In this document: in pieces, positions 12,664 through 27,979 of the stretch
How positions within the stretch are numbered: the stretch's first letter is position 1
Layout: each line of letters opens with the position of its first letter
Assembly (NCBI RefSeq): GCF_000182565.1
Contig: NW_015971551.1
Location: 151,638-215,637 of the forward strand
Direction: 5' to 3'
Length of the DNA: 64,000 bases
DNA from: Spizellomyces punctatus DAOM BR117
Taxonomy: Eukaryota > Chytridiomycota > Chytridiomycetes > Spizellomycetales > Spizellomycetaceae
Made by a program: the position numbers and the translations under genes
The notes under the pieces: model-generated
Databases searched by the model: none
Told to the model about the DNA's origin: nothing
What the model saw: only the letters and a program-made list of their open reading frames with translations

Positions 12664-15600
12664 ATGCCTGTCGAGCTCTTAGAGTTTCACAGGTCTATGG
12701 TAGAGGACCTCATGCCCTCCGCGGTGACTCCGCTAAAATCCTCCTCAGCACTCGCAGCGACGGCACCGCGTGGCAGTGAGGGAAAGGGCGACGGATTGCT
12801 TATCGCGGCAAAGGGCTTGGGTCTCCGACGCATTCTGCTGACGTTTCTCCAGGTGTATTCGGATCCTCGGAACTTGGTTCTACTCTTAAATACTCCATCT
12901 AGAGAAGTGGACGTATTAAGGGAAGATCTAATGGCTGCCATTGCTGCTCGTACTCCGCTAGAAGGGGCCAACAAGGTGCATCCTAATCTGTTTAAAGTTA
13001 TAAACAATGAAACGCCAGCCAGTGACAGGTATGCACAGGCTATGTTCATGGAGCGTTTGGGAGTAGGATGGGTAGGGTGGGGGATAACCCGTAGGGATAT
13101 TGTTGTGTTCGGAGGAAAGAATGTGTACATATGTTCGGGGTTCAACAGAGATATTTCAGGAAAAGTTAAGCCGGGCATGAAGTTCACCTTTTAAATACAT
13201 CTAATATCTCGATTTATTCTGACAATGGGGTCTGCTCAGATCCGATCTGTACCGCTCTGGAGGCGTCTTGTCTGTAACATCCCGTATTCTCGTCGTGGAT
13301 ATGCTTAACAAAGTCCTGCCATTCGATCTGGTCCTCGGGATAATAGTTAACCATGCTCACAGGTGCATATCAAAGACCTTGATGAACGTAGCGCAGCATT
13401 TGGTCGCTTATGTGGTACACGTCACACTCAATCCTAAAGGGTCACCGAGACGTCAACAGAAGCTTTTATTCTTCGACTCTACCGCGACGAGAATAAGGTT
13501 CTCTCCAACAACCCCTGTGCTACTAAAAAAGAGCGATAACAAAACAAGAAGTCTGTTCTAGATTGGGTTTATCAAAGCTCTTTCTGACGAGCCGGAAGCC
13601 TTCACGCATGGATTCTGGAAACTTGAACGCTCGATGAAGCTCCTCTTTTTGCGGCACGTGTTCCTGTGGCCAAGGTGCTTGCTCTTGAATGGTCTTTTTA
13701 GATGCGAGATTGCTCTTCCACGTCATCCATCGGTGCTTAATTTCTTAAAACATCAGGTTCCATATGAGAGTTCACGAAACCTTAGAGGGATTAGGGAAAG
13801 TACATGTGATCGAGTCACAAGTACCCTACACTCAAAGCATGCGGGACATCCAAGCTGGTCTTGTCGACTGTATTGATCAGTGTTTAGCGGAGCTCCGGCG
13901 ATCTAATCCGACAGTAAGTGGATCGTATGGTTGTGCTTTGACAAACTTCGGTCCCTCATAACGTTTTACTAGATTGATGCGGAGGAGTTTACCGTTGAGA
14001 ATGCTTTCTTCCGATCATTTGATCAACTAATAAGAGTGCAGCTCGATCCTATCTGGCACCGCGTAAGTCAGAAGACAAAGCAATTGGTTGGGGACCTGAA
14101 GATCCTACGAAAGCTCTTGAGGTATTGTGAATTATATTATAAAGAATGTCTCGCTATAGGTGACCGTGCTTCCATGCGCTTTCAGCTACCTGGTGTCGTA
14201 CGACTGTGTTACATTCAATTCATTTCTGGAGACAATTGTTGCAGCGAACGCTTCGGAGCCTAGTGCGGTGTTCCGTTCCGAAGCGAGCCAGAGTCAGTGG
14301 CTATTTCTTGACGCGGCACACACGGTATTATCTGCCGCCCGCCAGAGAGTATACAGGCGGGTTGTCGGGGCAACAGGAAATCTGGAGGCGGGTATTCCGC
14401 CGGGAGTTGAACCGGTATTGGAAGAGCAGCCAAAGTGGCGAGCACTTATTGATGCGTTACGAGTAATTGAAGCTGATAGGAGTGAACTTTTGGGACGCGG
14501 AGAAGGTACTTGCAATTATCTTGATTGAGTGTGCTCTCTTGTTGATTGTAGGGCTATGCTGCAGTACCCGGGCCAGTCTTGATTATGGTTGAAGGAGATC
14601 GAGCATGCACGCAATTGCGAGAAGTGTTAGCCGACTGCGACTTGACTGTTGTGAAACCTGAAGCCGAGGAAAAGCCGTTACGTGAGACCTTTACGAAGCA
14701 ACGAAAAAAAGGGCAGATTCGGTCCTCGCAAAAACGCTCACGTTCCGAGGATGCTATAGATGAGACTCTTGAACAGGAGGGAGTCCTTGTTGAACACACT
14801 GATGCGCAAATAGAAAAGGAGGGCCAGCGACGGGGCGTATCTTTTTCCAGTACAGGGTCCGAGCAGCTTTTGAACCGCCTGATCCAAAAGTACTTTAGGT
14901 GGAAAGGAGGCATGTCAGCTGTCACACGTAATCTATTCAATAAGAGCCGAGCGGGCGGTGGTTCAAAAAGTGGTTCCACCAATGGTGAGCTGTGGTACAA
15001 GCTACGATGTAGCCACAATGTCAAGCATGCTGACTGTAGAGTCTTACTAAGTAGTGTCTGCGAATGAGGCGAGCCGTGGACGTGGACGAGGTGGGCGTGG
15101 TGCACCCCCAAACAAGCGACGAAGGGTCCGGGGCGGGAGTGCTTCGGCAACCCCAGAGACTGGAAGGACTCCAGATATTGGAGAAAGTAGTATACATACC
15201 ACCTTCGAGCAGGAGGCGGCACAAATAGCGGAATTGTAGGTTTGATTATCGTTCAAGAACTGAAGGTTTGGCACGGCTGACGTGGCCACTGCATACAGTT
15301 TAAGTCAAGCGGACCCGGTAGCAACTGTGGCTGATGACATTCAGGAGCGGCCACCAGAAGACGAGGATGTGCTGGAGCCTGAAGCCTATTTTGGTATCGT
15401 CGATCCATCTAGCAGCATCGTAATACGACCTTACGCTAGCACGTCAACATCTTTTGCTGGAGGATCTGCAGCTAACGGTGATGACGATGCGAGAGTGTTG
15501 GAAGATTTGCGACCTAGCTATATTGTCATATACGACCCGGACCTTGGCTTCATAAGAAGAGTCGAGGTATATATGCAGTTCATTCGCTTTATCGGAACGA

Positions 15601-16755
15601 TATCTCATACTTTGAATTTGAGGTCTTCCGAGCGCTCAATCCTACACATCCGCTACAGGTCCATTTTCTAGTTTATAGTAACTCTGTTGAAGAACAGCGA
15701 TTCTTATCCCAAATTCGACGGGAAAAGACAGCTTTTGAAAAGCTGATTCGGGAGAAAAGTGTACGTGTGCAACACCTCCGTTGCGTTCGTGAATGTTCAA
15801 GCTCATTTCATCGGTTCGCAGATTATGGCGATCCCAATAGACCAAGACGGGCGAACACCTAGAGATCCAGAGGAAGAGTTCTGGCAGAAATTAGATACCC
15901 GATTAGCAGGCGGGCAGCGGATACCTGCCAACGAAAAAAATCAAGTTATAGTTGACGTTCGCGAGTTCCGTTCATCACTTCCATCGCTTTTGCACGCGCG
16001 GAGGATGACATTACGTGCATGCACACTCGAAGTTGGTGACTATGTCCTTTCTCCGCAGATCTGCGTTGAACGGAAATCAATATCGGATCTTATCCAATCT
16101 CTCAAATCCGGTCGTCTGTACACGCAATGCGAGGCCATGTCGCTGCATTACAAAATACCAGTGCTGCTGATAGAATTTGACAAGGACAAGGCTTTCTCAT
16201 TGCATCTGGATCGGGATATTCGCGGGGAAATTGATGCCAGAGATGTCGGAAGCCGGCTAGCTCTCCTATGCTTGCACTTTCCAAAATTGAGGATTGTGTG
16301 GAGTTCTAGTGCAGCCGCAACCGCGGAGATTGTGGAAGATTTGAAGGTGGGGCATATCTGGAATAAAGTTCGCATTCTTGACAAATGCAGCACATTGATA
16401 TTTTCAATACATCAAATAGAAAAATCAAGAGGAACCCAGTATGGATGATGCAATGGCTGTTGGAGTGGATAATCCGGAAACCATTGATAGTGCATTTAAC
16501 ATAACCCCATCGGTAAGTCATAATCTGGTACCTACATGTCGCTTTCAGCATATAAATGACCACCAAATATAGGATGTATTACGCTCCCTGCCTGGGATTA
16601 CATCAAAAAACTACCGATACGTCATGTCAAAAGTGCAAAATCTACGAGAGCTGAGCGAGATGCCGCTTGAGCGCTGTCAGCAGCTCTTGGGACAAGAGTT
16701 TGGAAAAATGTTATATGCCTTCTTTAGGAAAAATCCCAAGGAGGAGGACATGTAA
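12664..16755 (+). CDS. ERCC4: DNA repair endonuclease XPF/ERCC4 (Rad1/Rad16)
   Basis: Catalytic subunit of the XPF-ERCC1 structure-specific nuclease used in nucleotide excision and crosslink repair. The first exon begins MPVELLEFHRSMVEDLM and contains the helicase-like segment (LLIAAKGLGLRRILLTFLQ, YSDPRNLVLLLNT). Next come VTSRILVVDML and GIIVNHAHR (13268-13365), then LDPIWHRVSQKTKQLVGDLKILRKLL near 14040-14120. The nuclease core near 15940-16340 reads VIVDVREFRSSLPSLL, LEVGDYVLSPQICVERKSISDLI; the metal-binding ERKxxxD signature is intact. The C-terminal helix-hairpin-helix (LRSLPGITSKNYRYVM) binds ERCC1 and ends at TAA 16753-16755. About ten short introns. A second XPF-like gene lies at the right end of the window. 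Confidence 0.93.
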
Positions 16756-16955
16756 ATGTAGACTTTTTGTTTCCCTTTTTCGGCTACCTATAAGTATATG
16801 GAGCGCTGCATGTATATAAGGTCCCCGCCAAAGATCCACTGATAACATAGCATGGTGTACCACGCGCAGAGTGGGTGATCGGATATCGTAATCAAAATGT
16901 CGCGTCCCACTGAACGACTTCCGCAACAATTGGTTTTCCATCGTCCATTAACCTA

Positions 16956-18713
16956 ATGAAAGCAATTACCATCCGGTCTATACTCATTCTTCCGCTACTC
17001 TGTACGGCCAATAAAGCTGCTTCTCCATCTTCATCCTCACTTGCCGAAACATCTCACGCCAATGCCTTCATGGATACCATTCAGTGGAGTGCGGCTGCGT
17101 ACATACGATTCACCGACACCATAGCTGCCCGTTTTGCGGGCAAATCAAAAGAAGTTTCACCTTTATCAAATTGGAGGGTAAAAAAGAGGGACAAGCGTGC
17201 TAGCGGACCATCCCAGGATGCCGTGGCACCAACTCAGAACCTTGAAGTGACATCGAAAATTCATCTTCATACACGTCAAGGTACTCATTCTTGGTGGCAG
17301 TGAAACTATGTATGTTTGTCTCATATGCCACCGTTCTATTTGGGCAGCGTCCTGTAATTGGGGACATAGTGTCGATGCGACCCTCACCCCCGTGGTGCGT
17401 TAGAAACAAATCGCGCACCTTTGATCTTGAGTTCTCTGACCTAGTAATGTCCACAGTACAACTGCACGAATACGTTGCTGAGCCAAGCCCAATTTGCATC
17501 CAAGCAATCCAATACACTCTGCTCAAGCTGCGCGAGCACGGATCTAGCATGTCAACAGGACTGTTGCACTACGATCACTACTGTGAGGCATTTGATCCGA
17601 GTAGCTTTTTTCCGCCTTAGGGTTACTGACAGACTCATATAGGGAACTCACTGCGTCTGCCCTGTCGACACCCGCGGCCCTAACTGTGCCTCTGATTGGA
17701 ATTACTTTCTCTGCACTCCTACATTGATGGATCCTTCTCTGAACGCTTGCAAATCATGGGGCCTGCTGCCAGATCAACAAACCGCAATAAATGATTACAA
17801 CAATACGGATGTTGCTTGTCCACGGTTCCCAGTGCAGGGTACCTTGAATCTCAAGTTCACGGTGTCGTGCAGTCAGCAGAACCGGCTACGGGTGAATTTA
17901 ACGAGACAGACTCATGGAGACGGTTCAGTATCTTTTACTGACGGGGAGTTTCAGTATGATGTCGGAAATCAAGACATGGTATGCAAGCCTTATTGTAATT
18001 GATGAAGCTTCAATTGGCGACTCTGGAATTAATATCCGTCTATGAGCAGTTTGCTTACTCGCACTACGACGCAGCAAACACACAGTTTCGACTCAAGTTC
18101 TTCAACTTTTTCCGTCTTTCCGATCAGTCCCACGTCTATTTCACCCCAATGAGCAGCCCCCTATCCTTTGTCGGAGAACAATTTCTCAACTTTACAGTTG
18201 ATATTGGCAATCTTACAACATCCAGCTATAGTAGGACGAGAAATGAATTTATTCCTGGAGGTCGACTGTACTTTGAAGGAGGTTCGGATGACAGCAACCA
18301 ACATTGACTTTGGGAGAGCAATTGCTCATCACTTTTCTCATTTCAAAGGAGTGTATAATCGCTTTTCCGTTGGTGGACTTGCCAGAACCACTAGGTAACC
18401 ACCCTAGAATTTACCTTGGTGTCTTTATACATTGCTCACTACTCAAACTTACCGTCAGGTACGCAAACTTCATTGATTTTTATTCCCCGGTTCCCCAGTC
18501 TGGAAATGCACCACCATACACGGCCCAAAAGGATTCTTTATCTATCGGGGCGATTGTCGGAATCGTCATTGCCTGCGTCGTGTACGTAACTCTCTGTTGA
18601 ACCAGAGTATCACATATTGTAGAATGCTAATGATGCTCGTTTCGTACAGAGTGGCAATAAGTGTGATTAATTGTTGCATAAAAGAAAAACGACGCAGGAA
18701 GAAAGCCCGATAG
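16956..18713 (+). CDS. Secreted or type I membrane protein with one EGF-like module
   Basis: Unrecognised gene with clear topology. The N-terminus MKAITIRSILILPLLCTANKA is a signal peptide. The ectodomain has many N-glycosylation sequons, for example NLT, NFT and NNT, and one EGF-like stretch HCVCPVDTRGPNC near 17647-17690. A beta-rich region follows (FRLKFFNFFRL, GGRLYFEGG). Near the end, SIGAIVGIVIACVV plus VAISVINCC forms a transmembrane helix, followed by a very short basic tail KEKRRRKKAR before TAG 18711-18713. At least five short introns must be removed, so the internal exon borders are approximate. It is probably a cell-surface glycoprotein; no ligand or pathway can be named. Confidence 0.62.
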
Positions 18714-18925
18714 TTGTAGTTTAAGTGTTTGTTTATATGACTCTGGTACAACAAAAATTCAGTGTGGACGTGCAAGTCCACCACATCAATCTTTTCCGCC
18801 CAAATTCAACATCAACATCATACAATAAATCGTTAAGGACAATATATTTATCAATGATCCATACAGAGCACCATACGGTCATCAAACATCTGACTAATAG
18901 CGCATCCACGTATACCATCCTAATC

Positions 18926-20136
18926 CTAATTATAGAACTTGCGGTTCTCAGATGGTCCGAAAAGAAGGATCCGGATGTCGGGCAACATCTGTCATGTTCC
19001 ACGTTAATGATCTCAGTATAACAATATCCCCAACGTACACATCGGATAGCTTGCTACAGACCTGTTCAGCCAACAATTCGAGCCTCGTCTCAAGGGTGTT
19101 CGAAACTCTAATCCGCCCCTCATGAGCACTCACAACCACCCCCCCAGCGCTTTTCTCTGGTAATGGATTGGCCTCATCGATGACAACATGAGGTGATGAT
19201 CCAACTTCCTTTTCATATGCCTGCTTGGCTTGCTCGATAGCTTCCTTGACAAGGTCTACATCCTTCTGACGGCAATTGACCTTCACCTCCCGCTCCATAA
19301 GTTGGTACAATGACTACAGGGTTTGCGAAACGTAGCCGATATCAGCAATGCTATAGACACATGATTGGAAGCAGAAACAGCGAATATACCTGCAAAATAA
19401 GGTCCTTCAGCAATGTCTGGTACTTTGATCGATCATTGCTAATTTCGACAAGTCGAGAACGAGCCTCCGCTAACAACTCGTTCAAAACTTGCTGCCGTGC
19501 CTGGAGCACCTTCAGACGGCATTTGTTGACATGGTTTGATTGTGCACTGTGTCCCAAAGCCATGATCAATCAAGGAAATCGCGGCGAGAGGGAAGATTCC
19601 ATATTTACATTTTACGCTGCACTTCAGCCTGCTTCATTTTCTTCTGGTAGAAAGCTTCGATGGCAACTGTTTCCTGTCGCACAATTTTTGCTTTCTCAAT
19701 GTTGAATTCCTCATCCGCCTTAATAAAGACCCCTCCTTCTTAATTAGCTAGATACCAGCTCGACATGCAAAATCACCAAACGCACCTTAATTTTCACTTC
19801 ACGGGCTTTCTCCAATGCTTCCTGCTTGATAAACGACACCTGTGTCGAGAGAGCATGCAATAAGACATATAGGCATCTAAGACATCAGGTGCTTCAAGAT
19901 GAGCCAGTCAGTAGAGAATGCCCAACTTCTCTTAACAGTCTGCGCGCGGTATCCGCTTTACAACTTTCCGCTTTGAAATTCGAAACCATCATCTTTCAAA
20001 AGAGGATGCGCGCAGATAGAGTAGCAGTCGCCCCTTTGCGCCATTGTCCTCCAGCATGGACCCTTAACCCCGACTTTGGACGCACCATCTTCGACATCTC
20101 CTGCGCGACTTCGTTATCGTTGAGTCGGCCCGCCAT
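18926..20136 (-). CDS. VMA4: V-type proton ATPase subunit E
   Basis: Subunit E forms the peripheral stalk linking V1 and Vo of the vacuolar proton pump. The first exon is MAGRLNDNEVAQEMSKM. The middle is an alpha-helical, charged region including ARQQVLNELLAEARSRL. The C-terminal domain has LYQLMEREVKVNCRQKDVDL, GGVVVSAHEGRIRVSNTLETRLELLAEQ and, after removing an intron at about 18978-19060, MLPDIRILLFG with the terminal NRKFYN. Without that splice the conserved end would be lost. The stop is TAG at 18926-18928. Transcribed divergently from the U2AF gene and convergent with the EGF-type membrane gene. Confidence 0.9.
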
Positions 20137-20464
20137 TTTGCCTACAATATGTCGGGTTCTTCAAGTGATTGGAATAGGGTATTTCACTCTTTTTGCTCCC
20201 GTATAGAGGTCTGGTAGGATGATTTGGGCAGACGAATTTCAGGATGGGTTGGCGTGGGTATCGCGATGTCAGCCTCCACCGCACCAGCCACAGTCAGCAT
20301 TTATTCACATTCTAATCAAAAACGCCAGACTTAGCCAACTATGTTGCCCAAAACGGGAAATAGAAATCTCAACTTGTGAAGAAGGGGTTTAACGACATTC
20401 CAAAGGGTGCTGATCATGAACATGATGGGTAGGAGTTATCGGCTCTGAAAGTTTTTGGGCGTTT
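20137..20464. promoter_or_regulatory. Divergent promoter region, V-ATPase E / U2AF
   Basis: A 328 bp gap between divergent starts. Possible small upstream non-coding exons for either gene cannot be excluded; no core promoter motif was recognised. Confidence 0.35.
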
Positions 20465-22601
<2,137 letters not shown>

Positions 22602-22836
22602 AGTGCATTCTGTACCACCAGAACCGCGGCCAATCATGAGAGTAGCTGTCATTGTCTTTGACTTGACAACGATGATCGTTTCCTTTAATAAAGGTGTTGC
22701 AGTGTATTGAGGATAGTACCGCTGAAAGGTGCCAGCCCCTCAAGATGGAACTAGCGGCATTATGTACAATGAGCGCCATCTTATGATATCTAAGTCTACG
22801 ACACAGCGAGAGATGTTGTTCAGTCCAATAAATTTA

Positions 22837-23725
22837 TCAGTTTATCTTGCGTTCTTTGCGGGTGCTTTTACGCGCGCGGAGTTCCTCCATTGTCTTTTCG
22901 TACTCAAATACCAAGATGTTGGGTATACTTCTCGTATCTCTGAGGAGGAACCATCGCGCAACAGGAGTATCCAAGTCGATTGCCGAAACGAACACGTTCT
23001 CTACCAGCAAAAACCAAATGAAAGCAAAGCATGTTCCTACAAGTAGACCTACGGCGACTTGCTTGGGTGTATGGTATGTGAGATGTATTCTGCTAGCATA
23101 AGTGAGCAGATTGCAACGAATATCGAAATTAGATAAAGAGAGACGCACCGTGAGTAAGCAACAAGTCCAGCAAGTGCAAATACGGTAGCTGATATTAGGA
23201 TCTTCCAAGCAGTGTGCCGGAAGTTTAGCCTGTTGGGCAGCAACAGTTTGGTAAGTACTCTGATAATAGAAGTCATGAGAGCGGCGATCCACACCTTTTG
23301 ACGGTATAAATGGTAATATAAATTGCAAAGAAGGCAACAAACTGCGAATGGCTTGAGGGCATTCCGTAACCCTTGCCCAGATACTCTAAACATTGGCATC
23401 ACGCTAGTCAATATAATCTGCACGTTCTTTACGTCAGGCACGCCTGATGCTTTACTGTACAAAACATACCAGTCGGTCGAGCTTCTTTGATGATCTTCTT
23501 AGCGGCATAGTTTACCGCTTCGTTGACCAATTGCCCCAAGAACATGAGACAGGTCGCAAGATCCCGACGGAAGGCGATAAGTGTGCAATAGGACACCAAA
23601 AGGGCGATAGGGACGAGGGATGCGTAACCCATAAGTGGACCGTAAGGATCATTTGGGTCAAACTCAACGTGAGTGAGAGATATGGCTGCTAAAGGCTTCA
23701 TTCCGGGTGGATTTGCTGCTTCCAT
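22837..23725 (-). CDS. DOLPP1: Dolichyl-diphosphatase (DOLPP1/CAX4)
   Basis: ER membrane phosphatase that recycles dolichyl diphosphate released during N-glycosylation. Starts MEAANPPGMKPLAAISLTHV, then several transmembrane helices (SLVPIALLVSYCTLIAF). PAP2-superfamily signature pieces appear in order: KKIIKEARPTG, GMPSSHSQFVAFF (near 23340-23370, across an intron) and AYSRVYLLYHTPKQV. The C-terminus RWFLLRDTRSIPNILVFEYE is characteristic of this subfamily. Ends with a Lys/Arg-rich tail at 22837. Divergent from LAS1 with only 143 bp between the starts. Confidence 0.9.
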
Positions 23726-23868
23726 CGTGCGGTGATCTTTTAAGACAATAATCAGCGAGATGACGAGTGACGATTGCTTCTGGCATTGCTGCGCCTTGTT
23801 ATATGTGGCACAGTTGTCGGACCCAAGATTCTCAACAAGTTGCAAGAAACTAAAATTACCTGTTGGTA

Positions 23869-25878
23869 ATGCCTGCCCGACACCTACGGTCCGTACCATG
23901 GGCCAAGCAAGAGGAGTGGGAGGAGGTTTATTCTTGGCTTTATGCCAGCGATGTGCACTTGCGGGAGAAGGGTGTCAAAAGGGTAAATCTATCGTTCCAG
24001 TTCGTACTTGAAATGTTAAGCTTATCCCTACTGTCTAGGTCAAAGCGTGGGCGAGCCGAGGCAAACTTCCTCATTCTGTAGACTCGACAGCGACACTAGT
24101 GGAGGTGTGGCTTCGGGATGGATGTGAAAGACCTGTATCGGAGCATGAAGTACGACTCATGTATACAATGGCCTTTATCCGGTATGTTTATGATTTCCCA
24201 AACAATGCACCGTGAGGTTGCTTAGGTTGTTATTATTTGAGGTTTGTGAACGGGGTGGTGGATGCCAACCAGCGGGGAATGTACGCTACAAGCGTTGCCA
24301 ATATTGCAGAAGAACTGGGGTTACCGGGCTGGTTTGTTGATCTGCGGCACGCCGGGACCCACGACCAGCTCCCAAGCTTGGCTCTTCTTCGGTCAGGCTG
24401 TGAGCAAGTGAGTGAATTGGTCGATGGCCTGCTCGGCTCATACTAAATGGTCGTTAGGCTCTCCAATGGCTTCACACAAACTATTGGAGTTTGCAAAAAG
24501 CCTACTTGGCAGACACTCTCTCAGAAGTCAGAACCCTGCTAACGACGTATAAGAAGAAAAAACGTGCATTGCTTGACAAGGAAACCGAACCTATACTCAA
24601 TGAGATTGTGGCACTTACGACGACAGATAATTACGCCGATGTACTTATTCCAACCCTGCTTGAGGAGGGGCTCCTCGTTCCAAAAAGTCAAAAGTATGTG
24701 TCACTTTTGCAATATTGATTGCAAATTTGGTCAGATCTTCATAAGAAAGATTTTGATAGAAAACGAGCGACGTTCAATGAAATGAAAGTGCCTGACGGTT
24801 TCCTGGAGCTCTGGAAAGGTCCTTTGATCCGCTTTGAGAATGCATGGCCAGGCTTTGCGGAAGAGCTGTTCCTGCACATCGTGGATATACTGACCGGTTC
24901 TGGTAAGCAGTCATTTCGCTTCCCTCATAAGACTCCTGTATCATAATGCAAGATAGTTGCAGATACTGTCCAACCCTCTACAAAATCTACCCACCAAGTC
25001 CTCGCTGCTTGGGCTCATTATGTTCTTCGTCATTTCCTTCTTGTACAGGCTTCTGGATGGGATAATGCACTTGAAGCATGTTTGAAGCGACACCATATCT
25101 AGTGCGTACTCAACGCTTGATATATTGATTGAGGAGCGAGTTTTAATTGTAGAGTATCTATCAGCACACGTGCTATGGTCGGTTGTTTTGCAGAAGCCGT
25201 ACCTAGTCTGCGCGAGAAGCTATCTCCGTTCATTACATACATGGACGCGACAGCAGCCGAACCCAAACGACGAGATGCTCAAGCGACAATGGATTCTTCT
25301 CTGGTGGAGCAGCTAGAAGTCTTGCGCGGAAGAGTTGAGGCATTCAAGAATGCAGCAGATCTCCATGTCACCTCCAAAGGAACATCCCTTCCAGGCAGCG
25401 ACGCCGAAATCAATGATGAACGTGGCTGGGTGCTGTACCCGTCCAAAGAATGGCGTCCATGCCCCATAGGATGTCTGCCGGGCGGAGTGTTGCCCAGCCT
25501 GGAACTGCCAGACTGGTTTGATGATGAAGAGTATGTGGTAAATGCAGGTAAATATGGATGTGTAGTTGATTTTATGGTTACTTTCTTTAAATGTGCGTCA
25601 CTATGTTATAGGAATAGTTCAAATCCCGGCCTACATGCCAGCCAACATGGAAGAAGCAGCGGAGGGCGGTACCCAAACGTAAGTCTTGGGGATGTAGATC
25701 TCACATTGCTTGAATATGATTTAAATTGACGTCGTTCCTCGGTCACAGAACCTCGATACTAGAAGAAGAAATTGGCGAGCCAGAAAGTGATGAGATGGAT
25801 TTGGATATGCAACCTGATCCTGCGCCTGCGGAGATTGTAGATATTGCAGCCATTTCGCGTAAAGTGGTCCTATTGTAA
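23869..25878 (+). CDS. LAS1: Ribosome biogenesis nuclease LAS1
   Basis: Las1 is the HEPN-domain endonuclease that cuts ITS2 of pre-rRNA, acting with the kinase Grc3. The N-terminus MPARHLRSVPWAKQEEWEEV leads to AWASRGKLPHSVDSTATLVEVWL. The HEPN active-site motif RHxxTH is present in WFVDLRHAGTHDQLPSL near 24325-24380. The following helix AYLADTLSEVRTLLTTYKKKK and a long variable C-terminal region are typical. Several introns of about 60 bp lie in the 5' half. Stop TAA is at 25876-25878 after an acidic tail. Together with BOP1 at 56854 it is one of two large-subunit rRNA maturation factors in the window. Confidence 0.88.
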
Positions 25879-26125
25879 TTTGTATTGTAATAGAGCGATA
25901 AGTTAGACCAGACATACGGGGATGGAAATCACTTGTGGAAAATGCTGCCAACTCTTTGAATCCCTAATGCCTCTACTCGATGGACCGTTGGAACAAGTCT
26001 TTCACTGCCCATCGAGGTTCCAGATCCTAAACTTGCTTTCATGGTTGATGGCAGACTCCAAACACTTCTATTCATTCTACGAAGCAGTGTATGTACAATA
26101 TATATCGAACTACAACGATATTGCC

Positions 26126-27979
26126 CTAGGTACTGGCCTGGACGGGTGCTGCTGGTGCAAAGGGGGTTCTTGGTCCCGCGTTGAAAAACTTGTCCACTAT
26201 CTCCTGCGTGAGGGTTTTCCGGCGCTAAATAAAACAAACATAATCAGCCCTTTGGAATGCGCCCAGCCAGTCCACTCATCTATGTACTCACATCCTGCAT
26301 GTCTTTGACCAAGGCAGAGACAACCGCTATACAACGTTGCTTAAGTTCGCCTGTCAGCATCTCTCCGCTCTTGTACTTGGCCTCTATATCTGCAAGTTCC
26401 TCGTCATCCTCTAGGAAGAATCGGAGGTATTGGAAGCTAACATCTACATCTGGGTTCCCTCCAAACTTTCTCTGTTCCTCTAGGGTCGCAGCACCTCCAG
26501 AAAACGCATACTTGTTGATTTTGTTCTTGATCTGTGCAGGGGTATCGGTGAGGTAAATGGCCGAGTTCGGGTTAGAGGCGGACATTTTGCTACCCGGTCC
26601 CTGCATGTATCTATGTATTAGAAACGTAATCTCAATGAAACTACGCTGATTAAATACACACCTGAAGAGCGGGGAAGAACATGGCATGGATCAAGGCAGG
26701 TTTGGGATATTTTAGTCGATTCGCGACGTCACGGGTTAATCGAAAGTACGGGTCCTGATCGATGGCACACGGAATCAAACAGGGGATGTCGCCCTTTGGA
26801 CCAAAGATTTGTGGGAAGGAGTTGGAGAAAGATGGAGCCGCTTGGACGGAGACAAAGTGAACTTTGCCGACGTTGTCACTGGATACGTGGCTATCCGTTA
26901 CAAAAGACCCGTCATACTTGACAATGACTAAGTCCCTACGCACCTGTCATTGAATCCAAAGGTTGCTTTTGACACGGATGTGGTGATGCACTTTGCAATC
27001 TTTACAACATTCTGATAAAACCCGGCGCTACGGACGAAAAGGAAGTCAGACATTGAGTCCTAACTTGCACAACGCTATCAGTTCCTTACTTCATGTAGTT
27101 CAAGTTTGAAAAAATTAGAGTCTTCTCGGGATCGAAACCAAAAGCCATGATATCCTTGGCATTTTCCAATGAATATTTCAAAGCGTCGGCCATCTTTAAT
27201 TCTTGTTTGAACAAAAACTTTTCGTCATCGGTAAGCTGGATCACCAATGGACATTGGAATACATCCTGTAACCACCTGATAAGCGCAAATGTACCCTTTA
27301 GCAGAAAGTACAATTGAAACAATCACTTGCAAGAAGCTTACTTGCAGAAAATGAAGGGGACCATGTGTCCAACGTGCATGCTACCACTACTAGGCCCACG
27401 TCCAGTGTAAAGATAAAATGGCTTGCCTTTTTCATATCGGTCAAGTAACTGCGTCAGATCTCTATTGAGGGCAAAGAAGGAAAGACGATGTGATGGTCAA
27501 TAATGATCCTATAGCGCTTTTGAAAATAGCCAGTGATCTTCGTGACTCCCGGAGCCAAAGATAGACGAGATCTTTCAATTTCGTTCAGTCTTTGGAAATG
27601 CCTCGATACTCCAAACCATCCATATCAAGCTCTTCAAGAGTGATATACATCGCTGCCTTTGCCCCTGCTTCCAAACAGAACAGAAAATCTCGGTGCATTA
27701 CCTGTGAGAAAAGAACAGTCCTCGCCTCAAGAAAGGATGAGGTTTACGCCCCGTCAACCGTTCCAGCCTCTCCAACAGCGGCTCGTCAATCCGGCGTGTG
27801 CCAAACTGTTCAATCAGCTTATTGTAGTCGATCGCAACCAACTTGCCGTCGACTTGGGCTCCTTGGACTTCCCAAGGCGTTACGACCTGCTCGTGCGAGC
27901 TTTCTTCGACAGTACCGTCCTCCTTTTTGGGAGCAGGTTGCGCGATAGGTGCACCGCTATCTGTGGCTGGGTTCGTCAT
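26126..27979 (-). CDS. WRS1: Tryptophanyl-tRNA synthetase, cytoplasmic
   Basis: Class I aminoacyl-tRNA synthetase charging tRNA-Trp. The eukaryotic/archaeal type is shown by [17 protein letters not shown] (the HIGH-class motif, near 27340-27410) and [15 protein letters not shown] (the KMSKS-class motif, near 26545-26590). Other conserved parts are [27 protein letters not shown] and [19 protein letters not shown]. The start [14 protein letters not shown] ends at 27979. The last exon, [14 protein letters not shown], ends at the stop at 26126-26128 after an intron of about 60-70 bp. No presequence is evident, so the cytoplasmic enzyme is most likely. Confidence 0.92.

Noticed and set aside
14554-15222. 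222-codon reverse-strand frame inside XPF
   Set aside because: It is the shadow of well-conserved XPF exons on the other strand and shows no domain.
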